Assembly: GCA_017397125.1 (NCBI GenBank)
Contig: JAFQKB010000047.1
Location: 100,732 to 153,366, forward strand
Length of the DNA stretch: 52,635 bases
DNA from: Clostridia bacterium
GTDB taxonomy: Bacteria; Bacillota; Clostridia; Oscillospirales; Acutalibacteraceae
Direction: 5' to 3'
Shown here: one piece after another, positions 39,630 through 48,615 of the stretch
Numbering within the stretch: position 1 is the stretch's first letter
Layout: every line of letters begins with the position of its first letter
The notes under the pieces: model-generated
What the model was told of the DNA's origin: nothing
The model's input: only the letters and a program-made list of their open reading frames with translations
Database searches by the model: none
Made by a program: the position numbers and the translations under genes

Positions 39630-39836
39630 TTATTTCTTTTTATCTGAAATACCTAAAATATAATCCACAGATACGCCATGATACCGGGACAGGCGAATCA
39701 AAAGCTCCGTCGGAATATCCCTCTGCCCCAACTCATAATTACTGTACACCTGCTGAGAACAATGAAGAATATCCGCCATCTGTTTTTGTGTCAAATCCTT
39801 ATCCTCGCGCAAATCCCTAATCCGTTGGTACATCAT
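39630..39836 (-). CDS. Small XRE-family (Cro/CI-type) DNA-binding regulator
   Basis: This 68-residue single-domain helix-turn-helix protein reads RIRDLREDKDLTQKQMADIL, then CSQQVYSNYELGQRDIPTELL and YHGVSVDYILG, the standard XRE pattern. Three ATGs are possible (39842, 39836, 39833); 39836 is chosen for its distance from GAGGTG. It is divergent from a C39-type peptidase lipoprotein. The shared intergenic region holds a 9-bp palindrome and three GCAGTAT boxes, which suggests autoregulation and control of the neighbour. Codons are AT-richer than in surrounding genes. Confidence 0.85.
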   Translation of the reverse strand: MMYQRIRDLREDKDLTQKQMADILHCSQQVYSNYELGQRDIPTELLIRLSRYHGVSVDYILGISDKKK

Positions 39837-39850
39837 CCCCATCACCTCAC

Positions 39851-39937
39851 GGACAGTATACCCCACAACAAAATGCAGTATAACTATTTACCGCAAAATG
39901 CAGTATTGACATTATACCGCGTTTTGCAGTATAATGT
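39851..39937. promoter_or_regulatory. Divergent operator region with GCAGTAT boxes and a 9-bp palindrome
   Basis: AAAATGCAGTATA (about 39870), AAAATGCAGTATT (about 39894) and TTTTGCAGTATAA (about 39922) are direct repeats. ACATTATAC (39909-39917) and GTATAATGT (39929-39937) are a perfect inverted pair with an 11-bp spacer, covering the promoter. Confidence 0.6.
39906..39935 (+). promoter_or_regulatory. Promoter of the C39-type peptidase gene
   Basis: Perfect TTGACA (39906-39911), 18 bp, perfect TATAAT (39930-39935). It overlaps the palindrome, as expected for a repressed promoter. Confidence 0.75.
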
Positions 39938-39953
39938 TGGTGAGGTGATACCG

Positions 39954-40673
39954 ATGAATCTACATTCACGATGGGTTCCGATGCATGTTATTTGGCTGTC
40001 GATTTTTATCTTTCTAGGCGGATGCGCCTCAACGCCCATTTCTATCCCAGTAGAATCAAAAGAGGACAGTGCCCCCGCAACGGTTATTCTGGATGTCGAG
40101 CCCATATCTCAATATCCACTCTTCCCTACCGGCTGCGAATCGGTTGCGGCCGTGATGGCTTTGCATCACGCCGGCGTCTTGATTTCCGTAGAAGATTTCA
40201 TAGATTTTCATTTGCCATGCGACGATCACTTTTATTCGAGAAGCTTCAAGCGCTATGGACCGGATCCTTACTCGGTGTTTGTGGGCGACCCACGCACCAC
40301 CGCATCCTATGGCTGTATGGCACCGGTGATTCAAGCAGCCCTCATCTCGTGTCTTTCAAAAGATAAACAAGTGATTAACACCACTGGCACGTCTTTACAC
40401 GACCTTTGTCACGCCCATATAGATGAAGGAACCCCGGTGATCGTATGGGCCACTATGGATATGCGTGCGGTAGGAAAGGGAAACAAATGGTATTTTGAAG
40501 ATGGTACTCTGTTCACTTGGCCTGCAGGTGAACATTGCCTTTTGTTAGTGGGTTATAGCGAAACAGAATATTATTTCAATGACCCTCGTTACGGAAAAAC
40601 CGTTGCTTATGAAAAAGAATTGTCCGAATCTCGTTATGCCTCTATGGGTATGCAATCCCTAGTTGTTAGATAA
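39954..40673 (+). CDS. C39-like (papain-fold) peptidase lipoprotein
   Basis: This 239-residue protein has a signal peptide with lipobox LGGC-AS (Cys24). The mature part matches the Peptidase_C39_2 pattern: PLFPTGCESVAAVMALHHAG with the catalytic Cys61, GEHCLLLVGYSE with His194, and FNDPRYG with Asp210. Such domains are cysteine peptidases or acyltransferases acting outside the membrane; the substrate is unknown. The ATG at 39954 follows GAGGTG at 6 bp. A longer in-frame extension begins inside the XRE gene and is rejected. It sits divergently from the XRE gene under a strong palindromic promoter. Its AT-rich codons suggest acquisition together with the regulator. Confidence 0.82.
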   Translation: MNLHSRWVPMHVIWLSIFIFLGGCASTPISIPVESKEDSAPATVILDVEPISQYPLFPTGCESVAAVMALHHAGVLISVEDFIDFHLPCDDHFYSRSFKRYGPDPYSVFVGDPRTTASYGCMAPVIQAALISCLSKDKQVINTTGTSLHDLCHAHIDEGTPVIVWATMDMRAVGKGNKWYFEDGTLFTWPAGEHCLLLVGYSETEYYFNDPRYGKTVAYEKELSESRYASMGMQSLVVR

Positions 40674-40680
40674 TAGCAAA

Positions 40681-40718
40681 ACAGCCCCGCAGCAGACAAT
40701 CTGCTGCGGGGCTGTTTT
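40681..40718. terminator. Repeated terminator, copy 3
   Basis: AGCCCCGCAGCAGA (40683-40696) / TCTGCTGCGGGGCT (40700-40713), then TTTT. Relative to copy 1 one G-C pair has become A-T on both arms, a compensatory change. It serves the peptidase gene and, on the minus strand, polC. Confidence 0.85.
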
Positions 40719-40723
40719 CATTG

Positions 40724-43700
40724 TCAGAAGAAGGTCATCTGGCTGGTTTCGGGTATGCCGGCGGTGACCCCCAGGTCACGCAGGGACTGCAGCACCGCCT
40801 TGGTGATGCCGGTGCGATTTTGCAGCTCATCGCAGGAGATGTAGGGATCCGTCAGGTCCGCCTCGTCATACAGACTGCGGGCCGCCGCCTCGCCCAGGCC
40901 GGCGATGGCGCTGAAGGGCAGGCGGATCTTGCCGTCCTCCATACGGAACTGGTACCAGTGGGACTTATACAGATCCACCGGCAGAAACTCCACACCACGC
41001 AGCATAGCCTCGTACACCACGTGAAGCAATTCCGCTGTGTCCTGATCCTTCTGCGAGGCCTCCTTGCCCTGTTCCCGGATCATATACATCACCTGGCGGA
41101 CCCGGTCGATGCCTCCCTGCACCGTGGCGGCATCGAAATCGCCGCCGCGGCCGGTAAGGAACGCCGCATAGTATTCCGCCGGGTAATGGACCTTAAACCA
41201 CGCCACCCGCAGAGCCGCGATAACGTAGGCCGCCGCGTGGGCCTTGGGGAACATATACTTGATCTTCATACAGGAGTCGATGTACCACTCCGGCACGCCG
41301 TGCTCCCGCATGGCGGTCAGGTGCTCCTCGGTCAGCAGCTTGGTGGCCTTGCCCTTACGGACGATCTCCATGATCTTAAAAGCCATCTTGGGCGGCAGGC
41401 CCTTGTGCATCAGGTACACCATGATGCTGTCACGGGTGCCGATAACGGTGGAGATGGTGCAGGTGCCGTTGAGGATCAGATCCTGGGCGTTGCCCAGCCA
41501 CACGTCGGTGCCGTGTGACAGACCGGAGATCTGCATCAGGTCCGCAAAGGTCTGGGGCTTACAATCCAGCAGCATCTGACGGGTAAAGCCGGTGCCCATC
41601 TCGGGGATGGACAGGGTGCCGGTCTCGCAGCCCAGCTGCTCCACCGTCAGGCCCAACGCCTGGGGAGAGGTGAATAGGCTGTACACAGCCGGGTCGGACA
41701 TATCCACGTCCTTGATGGATACGCCGGTGTACTCCTCCAGATATTTGCATATCGTGGGGATGACATGACCCAGGTTATCCAGTTTGAGGATGGTGTCGTG
41801 GATGGAGTGGAAATCAAAGTGGGTGGTGAGGATGCCGGAATCCACCTTATCCGCCGGGTGCTGTACCGGACAGAAATCCTCGATCTCATAGTCGTCCGGC
41901 ACCACCACCATACCGCCAGGGTGCTGGCCGGTGGTGCGCTTGACGCCGGTGCAGCCGATGGCCAGGCGGTCGATCTCGGCCGGGCTGAACACGAGGCCGC
42001 GCTCCTCGGCATACTTTTTCACATAACCAAAGGCGGTCTTGTCCGCGATGGTGCCGATGGTGCCGGCCTTAAACACGTGGTCCAGACCGAACAAGGTCTC
42101 GGTGTAGCGGTGGGCGCGGTTCTGGTACTCGCTGGCAAAGTTCAGGTCGATATCCGGCGACTTATCACCGTCAAAGCCCAGGAAGGTCTCAAAGGGGATC
42201 TCCTGGCCGTCCCGGCCCAGGGGCAACCCACAATGGGGACAGTCCTTGGGCGGCAGATCAAAGCCGGAGCCCACCTCGCCGTTGACAAAGAACTCCGAGT
42301 GCTTGCAGGCGGGGTTGCGGCACACATAGTGGGGCTGCATGGGATTGACCTCGGAGATGCCCGCCATGTGGGCCACCAGAGAGGAGCCCACCGAGCCACG
42401 GGAGCCCACCAGATAGCCGTTGTCCACGGAGTTTTTCACCAGCTTCTGGGCGATCATATACAGCACCGCAAAGCCGTGCTTGATGATGGAGGAAAGCTCC
42501 TTTTCCAGGCGGGCAGCCACGATCTCCGGTACCGGGTCGCCGTACACCTCCCGGGCCCGATCCCAGCAGAGCTGCTGCAGCTCCTCGTCCGCACCCGCGA
42601 TGTGGGGCGGATAGGTGCCAAAGGGAATGGGGCGGATATTCTCCACCATATCGGCGATGCGATTGGGGTTTTCGATAACCACCTCCCGGGCCTTTTCGTC
42701 ACCTAAATAGGCGAACTCGCCCAGCATCTCGTCGGTGGTGCGGAAATAGAGCGGTGCCTGCTGGTCCGCATCGTCAAAGCCGCTGCCGGCCATCAGGATG
42801 CGGCGGTACACCTCGTCCTCCGGGTCCATAAAATGAACGTCGCAGGTGGCGCAGACGGGGATGCCCAGTTTTTCGCCCAAGCGCACGATGGTGCGGTTGT
42901 GGTTGATGAGCTCCTGCTCGCTCTTGCACAGAGGCGGCTCGATGACGCCGCCCTTGCCCTTGCTGGGACGCAGCATAAAGCCGTTGTTGCCCAGAGGCTG
43001 AATCTCCAAAAAATCGTAAAAAGAGGCAATATCGCACAATTCGCCCCAGGGCTTGTCCTCCAAAATGGCTCTGTACAGCTCACCGGCTTCACAGGCGCTA
43101 CCCACCAGCAGGCCCTCCCGATGCTCCATCAGCTTGGATCGGGTGATGCGGGGCTTGCGATAGAAGCACTCCAGATTGGAAAAGGTAACCAGTTTATACA
43201 GATTCTTCAGGCCCACCAGGTTGCGGGCGATCAGGATCATGTGATAATACTTAGCCTTTTTGGGGTCCACACCGGTGACGCTGGTGTTCACCTGCTGCAG
43301 AGTGGCGATCCGCTGGGCGGACATATCCTTGATGATGTGGGTGTAGATGCCCGCCAGCACCGCCGCATCGTCACAGGCGCGATGATGATTAAAGGGCGGC
43401 AGCCTCAGATAGGCGGCTACCGTATCCAGCTTATAGTTTTTAAGGCCCTTGTACAGTGTGCGGCTCAGCGGCACCGTATCCACCGAGGTGAACGCATAAG
43501 GCATCCCGCACCGATTGGCGGCGGCCCGGATAAAGGAGGTGTCAAAGCCGGCATTGTGGGCCACCAACACCCGGCAATCGCCGCAGAACTCGTAGAACAG
43601 GCGCAGCGCCTCCGCCTCTGAGGGGGCGTCCGCCACCATCGCGTCGGTGATGCCGGTCAGCTCAGTGATGCGGGGCGGAATAGGCTTGCCGGGGTTGGCA

Positions 43701-45133
43701 AAGGTATTGAAACTCTCCTTGACCTCTCCCCCGACCATACGCACCGCACCGATTTCGGTGATGCGCTCGGTCTTGGGGCTCAGTCCGGTGGTCTCAATGT
43801 CAAACACGATGCACTCGTCCGTCAGGGCCGCATCCTCGGCCCCCTCCACCGCCGGCACCATATCGTTGACGTAATAGGCCTCCATACCGTAGAGGACCTT
43901 GATATCCTTGCCATCCTTTTTCAGGTCGGCGGCGGTATTCATAATATCCGGGTAAGCCTGCACCACACCGTGGTCGGTGATGGCAATGGCCTTGTGCCCC
44001 CATTTGGCAGCCCGCTTGACCAGGTCCTTGGCCTCCGACACGCCATCCATAGAGGACATCTTGGTGTGCAGGTGCAGCTCCACCCGCTTTTCCGGTGCCA
44101 GGTCCTGCCGCTGATAGCGGGCAACCACCGACATGGAGCGGGGACGCAGCAGATTGCCTTTAACAAACTCGTCGTAGTCGTAGCGACCGGACACCACCAG
44201 ATTGTCCCCCACCTTTACGCCGGATACGGCGGCGATCTGCTCGGCATCCCGCTTTTTATCCAGCCAAAGGCTGAGGATCAGAGAGCTGGTCAGGTCAGTG
44301 ATGGAGATGGAATAACGGCACTTGGTGCCGTCCCGGTTTTCCCGGGATTCGATGCGGAACACCTGACCCCACACCGTCACCATAGAACCGTCCGCCTCCA
44401 GACCCTGGATAGGCACGGGCCGCTCGCTGATGGGGGCACCCATCAGCGGCTGGGCGGTCTCTAAGTATATCGGCAGACCGTCTGCCGGCGGCTTGGTGGG
44501 GTCGGCAGGCTTGCCGGGTCTGGCCGGCTCTCCATTGGAGGCCGGCTTGGGCATGGCGGCCATAGCCGCCGCACGGGCGGCAGCCTCCTCACGGGCGCGC
44601 TCGGCCGCCTCCTGCTCCGCCTGGGCCATCATTTTCTCGTACCGGTCGTCCTTGCTGGCCTCTTCCTCACCCTCAAACTCGATGGTCACACGCCGGTCAA
44701 ACTGCCGCAGAATGAGCTGCTGCAGCTGCCGGTCGGCACCGGTGGTCTTGAGAATGTTAATGCCGCCGTGGGACAAGGTCACCCGCAGCACATCGCCGTC
44801 AACCAGAAAACTGGCATCCTCAAAGGTGCCGTTGACCGCCACGTTCTCTTTTTTCAGATGCTGGATCAAATCCGGGCACACCATATCGGTAAAGGTGTCC
44901 GGCGGATACACCGGACACAGACCGACGCCGCTGATGTCCAACGTGCGGGCCAGCGTCAGCTCCAGTGCAAACAGCTCCCGGGCCGCAATGGGCGCAGAAA
45001 ATCGCACCACCGCCTCCATACGGCGGGTGGTGTGGTCCATCGACATATTTTCAACCAAGCCCTCGGCCAGCGCAGGGGGCAATTCCTCCGGAAACAAGGG
45101 GCCAAACAACGCCCCAAAAGACCGTTGATCCAT
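40724..45133 (-). CDS. polC: DNA polymerase III alpha subunit, PolC type
   Basis: This 1469-residue replicative polymerase of low-GC Gram-positives has a variable N-terminal domain with a Pro/Ala-rich linker, then an OB fold (VTVWGQVFRIESRENRDG). The PHP domain starts at LHLHTKMSSMDG and continues ITDHGVVQAYPDI. It is interrupted by a DnaQ-like proofreading exonuclease (VFDIETTGLSPKTERITEIG, VAHNAGFDTSFI, HHRACDDAAVLA). The polymerase core has PDIDLNFASEYQ, with the metal-binding Asp pair, and a zinc site (CRNPACKH...CPHCG). The tail ends SQMTFF. AGGAG precedes the ATG. It is the last gene of the pyrH-to-polC operon, 23 bp after ispG. Confidence 0.98.
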   Translation of the reverse strand: MDQRSFGALFGPLFPEELPPALAEGLVENMSMDHTTRRMEAVVRFSAPIAARELFALELTLARTLDISGVGLCPVYPPDTFTDMVCPDLIQHLKKENVAVNGTFEDASFLVDGDVLRVTLSHGGINILKTTGADRQLQQLILRQFDRRVTIEFEGEEEASKDDRYEKMMAQAEQEAAERAREEAAARAAAMAAMPKPASNGEPARPGKPADPTKPPADGLPIYLETAQPLMGAPISERPVPIQGLEADGSMVTVWGQVFRIESRENRDGTKCRYSISITDLTSSLILSLWLDKKRDAEQIAAVSGVKVGDNLVVSGRYDYDEFVKGNLLRPRSMSVVARYQRQDLAPEKRVELHLHTKMSSMDGVSEAKDLVKRAAKWGHKAIAITDHGVVQAYPDIMNTAADLKKDGKDIKVLYGMEAYYVNDMVPAVEGAEDAALTDECIVFDIETTGLSPKTERITEIGAVRMVGGEVKESFNTFANPGKPIPPRITELTGITDAMVADAPSEAEALRLFYEFCGDCRVLVAHNAGFDTSFIRAAANRCGMPYAFTSVDTVPLSRTLYKGLKNYKLDTVAAYLRLPPFNHHRACDDAAVLAGIYTHIIKDMSAQRIATLQQVNTSVTGVDPKKAKYYHMILIARNLVGLKNLYKLVTFSNLECFYRKPRITRSKLMEHREGLLVGSACEAGELYRAILEDKPWGELCDIASFYDFLEIQPLGNNGFMLRPSKGKGGVIEPPLCKSEQELINHNRTIVRLGEKLGIPVCATCDVHFMDPEDEVYRRILMAGSGFDDADQQAPLYFRTTDEMLGEFAYLGDEKAREVVIENPNRIADMVENIRPIPFGTYPPHIAGADEELQQLCWDRAREVYGDPVPEIVAARLEKELSSIIKHGFAVLYMIAQKLVKNSVDNGYLVGSRGSVGSSLVAHMAGISEVNPMQPHYVCRNPACKHSEFFVNGEVGSGFDLPPKDCPHCGLPLGRDGQEIPFETFLGFDGDKSPDIDLNFASEYQNRAHRYTETLFGLDHVFKAGTIGTIADKTAFGYVKKYAEERGLVFSPAEIDRLAIGCTGVKRTTGQHPGGMVVVPDDYEIEDFCPVQHPADKVDSGILTTHFDFHSIHDTILKLDNLGHVIPTICKYLEEYTGVSIKDVDMSDPAVYSLFTSPQALGLTVEQLGCETGTLSIPEMGTGFTRQMLLDCKPQTFADLMQISGLSHGTDVWLGNAQDLILNGTCTISTVIGTRDSIMVYLMHKGLPPKMAFKIMEIVRKGKATKLLTEEHLTAMREHGVPEWYIDSCMKIKYMFPKAHAAAYVIAALRVAWFKVHYPAEYYAAFLTGRGGDFDAATVQGGIDRVRQVMYMIREQGKEASQKDQDTAELLHVVYEAMLRGVEFLPVDLYKSHWYQFRMEDGKIRLPFSAIAGLGEAAARSLYDEADLTDPYISCDELQNRTGITKAVLQSLRDLGVTAGIPETSQMTFF

Positions 45134-45156
45134 ACAAAACTCCTATGTAAACAGCC

Positions 45157-46206
45157 TTACAGCTGCTCGATCTCTTTCATCAGTTCTTCCACCGCATCCG
45201 CCTCGTCCACGGTGCGCAGTACCTGCCCCTTGCGGAACAGAGCCACCTTGCCCTTGCCACCGGCGATGCCGATGTCCGCCTCACGGGCTTCACCGGGGCC
45301 GTTGACGATGCAGCCCATGACCGCCACGGTAATGGGCTTGTGCACCGCCTGCAGACGCTCCTCCACCTGGCCTGCAATGCCGATGAGGTCCACGGCGGTG
45401 CGGCCGCAGGTGGGACAGGACACCAGCCGCGGACGGTCGTGCCGCAGACCGGTGGCCGCCAGCAGCTCCTGGCCCGCCAGCACCTCACGCTCCGGGTCCG
45501 CCGTCAGGGACACCCGGATGGTGTCACCAATGCCGGCGGTCAGCAGAGAGCCGATGCCCACAGCCGACTTGATCAGACCCATACGCTCGGTGCCTGCCTC
45601 GGTCACGCCCAGGTGCAGCGGATAGTCGCAGGCCTCGGCGGTGAGCTGATAGGCTCGAATCATGGTGGGCACGTCCGAGGACTTGATGGACAGCACGATA
45701 TTGTCAAAATCGTATTTTTCCAGCAGGGATGCGTGGTACAGGGCGCTGTCCCGCATGGCCTCCGGGGTGGGATGGCCGTATTTGGCCAGAATTTCCTTTT
45801 CCAATGAGCCGGAGTTGACCCCAATGCGGATGGGGATGCCCCGGCGGCGGCACTCGTCCGCCACCGCCTTGACCCGGCTCTCGTCACCGATGTTGCCGGG
45901 GTTGATGCGGATCTTGTCCACCCCGGCCGCCGCCGACTCCAGGGCCAGCGTATAATCAAAATGGATGTCCGCCACCACCGGGATGGTGAGGGTCTCCTTC
46001 AGGGCGGCAATAAGCGCCACCGCCTCTTTATCCGGCACGGCAGCGCGGATGATATCACAGCCGGCGGACTGCAGACGCAGAGCCTGGGCCACGCTGCCCT
46101 GTATGTCGTGAGCCGGCACGTTCAGCATAGACTGCACCGAAACAGGGGCACCGCCGCCCACGGCGACCTTACCCACCATAACCAGCTTGCTGTTTCGTCT
46201 ATTCAT
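45157..46206 (-). CDS. ispG: 4-hydroxy-3-methylbut-2-enyl diphosphate synthase
   Basis: This 349-residue Fe-S enzyme of the MEP isoprenoid pathway converts MEcPP to HMBPP. VAVGGGAPVSVQSMLNV opens the TIM barrel. VADIHFDYTLAL and KIRINPGNIGDE are conserved strands. The 4Fe-4S ligands lie in SCPTCGRTAVDL and MGCIVNGPGEA. The ATG at 46206 is preferred over one at 46215 because AGAGGA then has 8-bp spacing. It follows rseP by 22 bp. With dxr and uppS nearby, the operon groups isoprenoid and lipid-carrier synthesis. Confidence 0.97.
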   Translation of the reverse strand: MNRRNSKLVMVGKVAVGGGAPVSVQSMLNVPAHDIQGSVAQALRLQSAGCDIIRAAVPDKEAVALIAALKETLTIPVVADIHFDYTLALESAAAGVDKIRINPGNIGDESRVKAVADECRRRGIPIRIGVNSGSLEKEILAKYGHPTPEAMRDSALYHASLLEKYDFDNIVLSIKSSDVPTMIRAYQLTAEACDYPLHLGVTEAGTERMGLIKSAVGIGSLLTAGIGDTIRVSLTADPEREVLAGQELLAATGLRHDRPRLVSCPTCGRTAVDLIGIAGQVEERLQAVHKPITVAVMGCIVNGPGEAREADIGIAGGKGKVALFRKGQVLRTVDEADAVEELMKEIEQL

Positions 46207-46228
46207 GCCGACCATCCTCTCTTTTTCG

Positions 46229-47368
46229 TTATCCGAATAGTTTTGTAATATCGCTGTAGGTGACCACCAGCATCAGCAACAATAGCAGCACGATGCCGGC
46301 AAAATGCACCACCGCCTCGTATTTTTGCGGAACGGGCCTACGGGTGACACCCTCCCAGACCAGGAATATCAGCCGACCGCCGTCCAGAGCCGGCAAGGGC
46401 AGCAGGTTGAACACACCCAGATTGACGGTGATCATGATCATCAGATATACAAGATTCCGCCATCCCTCCAACGGATTGGGTCCGGCGGCGCCCCCCACCG
46501 CGTCTGCGATGATGTCCACCGTGCCCACCGGGCCGGACAGATCGTTGACACCGTAGTTGCCGCGCAGCAGATCCACCAGGGTGCGCCACACGACGGTGGC
46601 CACGGACACCTCCTGCTTAAAGGAATGGGAAAAGGTATTCCAAAAGGTCCGGGGTACGCCCAGAACGGAAAACTCGGGCCGCAGGTACTGGCGCCCGGTC
46701 TCCTCGTCCACGGCCTGTGGAAATGTGACGCCGTCCAGCGTCACCTTTTGCTGGGTGCCGTCCACCTGGCGGCGGACCACCATATCCAGCACACCATCCG
46801 CATCGTTCTGCATCTCCATGGTCAGGTCGGTATCCATCAGGATACGGCGGCCGTTGACCTCGATGATGGTGTCGCCGGGACGCAGGCCGGTCTGATAAGA
46901 AGAACTTTCTTCATCCAGCGAAGCAATGGTGGTGGTGCGAAACAGCACCTTTCCGTAGGTTTCATGGGGCTCCTGAAGAAGTCCGTTGTATACCAGCAGC
47001 AGCAAAAATCCGAGTAAGAGGTTCATCGCTGCACCGGCCACCACGATCAGCACCCGCTGCCACACCTTTTTGTTGGCAAAGGAGCGATTGGGCTCGATCA
47101 CCTCGTCCAGCTCCCGGTCGGCGTTTCCGCCCAGGGCCGACGGGGTGGGTGCACCCTCGTCCTCACCCTCCATGGCGCAGAAACCGCCGATGGGCAGGGC
47201 ACGGATGGTGTAAAGTGTCTCCCCTTTACCCCACTTAAGCAACTTCGGCCCCATACCGATGGCAAATTCATTGACTTTTACGCCGCACAGCTTCGCCACA
47301 ATAAAATGGCCGAACTCGTGAATCATCACCAGTACGTTCAGCACCAGCAGTGCGGACAGGATTCTCAC
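46229..47368 (-). CDS. rseP: RseP-type site-2 intramembrane protease (M50)
   Basis: This 379-residue membrane zinc protease has HEFGHF in the first helix (Zn-binding His pair and catalytic Glu) and LPALDGGRL in the last helices (third ligand Asp). A PDZ-like domain lies between (TGLRPGDTIIEVNGR). It cleaves membrane-bound anti-sigma factors or signal-peptide remnants. The only standard start is GTG at 47368, which has no clear ribosome site. Eight codons upstream an ATC (47392) sits 7 bp after GAGGG, so a rare start codon cannot be excluded. It lies 34 bp after dxr. Confidence 0.94.
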   Translation of the reverse strand: MRILSALLVLNVLVMIHEFGHFIVAKLCGVKVNEFAIGMGPKLLKWGKGETLYTIRALPIGGFCAMEGEDEGAPTPSALGGNADRELDEVIEPNRSFANKKVWQRVLIVVAGAAMNLLLGFLLLLVYNGLLQEPHETYGKVLFRTTTIASLDEESSSYQTGLRPGDTIIEVNGRRILMDTDLTMEMQNDADGVLDMVVRRQVDGTQQKVTLDGVTFPQAVDEETGRQYLRPEFSVLGVPRTFWNTFSHSFKQEVSVATVVWRTLVDLLRGNYGVNDLSGPVGTVDIIADAVGGAAGPNPLEGWRNLVYLMIMITVNLGVFNLLPLPALDGGRLIFLVWEGVTRRPVPQKYEAVVHFAGIVLLLLLMLVVTYSDITKLFG

Positions 47369-47402
47369 AATTGAAGAAAAGAATTCAGTGATAGGTCAAC
47401 CC

Positions 47403-48575
47403 TCATTTCATCGTATCAATACGGCGGCGGGTACGCTTCCGCACCTCGCTGTCTGCCGCAAACACATCCTCCACCGAGGCGGGCGTGGGCAAGGACATCT
47501 CCAGGGCCTCCGCCGCCAACCGGGTGATGGCGGTAAAGCCGATCCTGCCGGCAATAAAGGCACCCACCGCCACCTCATTGGCGGCATTGAGTGCAGCCGG
47601 GTACAGACCGCCCATGGTCAGGGCGCTGCGGGCCAAATTCATAGCCGGGAACGCCTCGTTGTCCGGAGCGTAGAAGGTCAGATTCTTCCAATCCTCCAGT
47701 CGCAGCTGCCTGGCCGGGCAAGGCAACCGATCGGGATAGGTCAGCGCGTACTGGATAGGCACCCGCATATCCGGTGTGCCCAACTGGGCCAGCACCGCGT
47801 TATCATCGTATTCCACCAGAGAGTGAATAATGCTCTCCCGGTGCACCACGATATCAATCTTATCCGGAGTCATACCGAACAGCCAGGCGGCCTCGATGAG
47901 CTCCAGGCCCTTATTCATCATAGTAGCGGAGTCGATGGTGATCTTCTGCCCCATGCTCCAGTTAGGATGCTTCAGCGCATCCGCCAGGGTGACGTGCTCC
48001 AACTCAGCTATGCTGCGCCCGAAAAAAGGCCCGCCCGACGCAGTCAGGATCAGCCGCTGGATGCGGCGCTGGGGCGGACAGCCCTGTAAGCATTGGAAAA
48101 TAGCGCTGTGCTCGCTGTCCACCGGCAACAGCTTGACGCCGGTGCGGCGCACCGCATCCATCACAAAGGCGCCACCGGCCACCAGGGTCTCCTTGTTGGC
48201 GAGAGCCACGTGCTTGCCGGCGTTGACAGCCGCCAGGGTCGGGCGCAGGCCCACCATACCGACGACGGAATTGAGCACCATATCGGCGTCCGACATGGTG
48301 GCCAGCTGGCACAGGCCGTCCATACCGCCCATCACCCACACAGGCAGATCCGCCACCCGCTTGCGCAACTCGGCGGCGGCAGACTCGTCGTACATGACCG
48401 CCATATCCGGGCGATACTTGCGGATCTGCTGCTCCAGCAGGTCCACCTGCCGGGCTGCCGCCAGGCCTACGATGCGATAGCCGGCCTGCTCCGCCACCTC
48501 CAGGGCCTGGGTGCCGATGGAGCCGGTAGAGCCGAGTATAACCAGGTTTTTGGTTGGTCCGGGTACAGTACACAT
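47403..48575 (-). CDS. dxr: 1-deoxy-D-xylulose 5-phosphate reductoisomerase
   Basis: This 390-residue NADPH enzyme catalyses the committed MEP-pathway step. The nucleotide site is LVILGSTGSIGTQALEV. ANKETLVAGG, PVDSEHSAIFQCLQG and ILTASGGPFFGR are signature blocks around the substrate and metal site. PNWSMGQKITIDSATMMNKGLE holds further ligands. The ATG at 48575 is used because GGAGG is 8 bp upstream; ATG 48581 and TTG 48590 are too close to or upstream of it. It is co-transcribed with cdsA (40 bp upstream) and rseP. Confidence 0.97.
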   Translation of the reverse strand: MCTVPGPTKNLVILGSTGSIGTQALEVAEQAGYRIVGLAAARQVDLLEQQIRKYRPDMAVMYDESAAAELRKRVADLPVWVMGGMDGLCQLATMSDADMVLNSVVGMVGLRPTLAAVNAGKHVALANKETLVAGGAFVMDAVRRTGVKLLPVDSEHSAIFQCLQGCPPQRRIQRLILTASGGPFFGRSIAELEHVTLADALKHPNWSMGQKITIDSATMMNKGLELIEAAWLFGMTPDKIDIVVHRESIIHSLVEYDDNAVLAQLGTPDMRVPIQYALTYPDRLPCPARQLRLEDWKNLTFYAPDNEAFPAMNLARSALTMGGLYPAALNAANEVAVGAFIAGRIGFTAITRLAAEALEMSLPTPASVEDVFAADSEVRKRTRRRIDTMK

Positions 48576-48615
48576 CAGCATATCCTCCAAAAGAAAAATT
48601 GAATATACAGATTCA

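Noticed and set aside
39630-40673. Classical toxin-antitoxin pair
   Set aside because: The partner is an exported lipoprotein peptidase transcribed divergently, not a small cytoplasmic toxin in the same operon.
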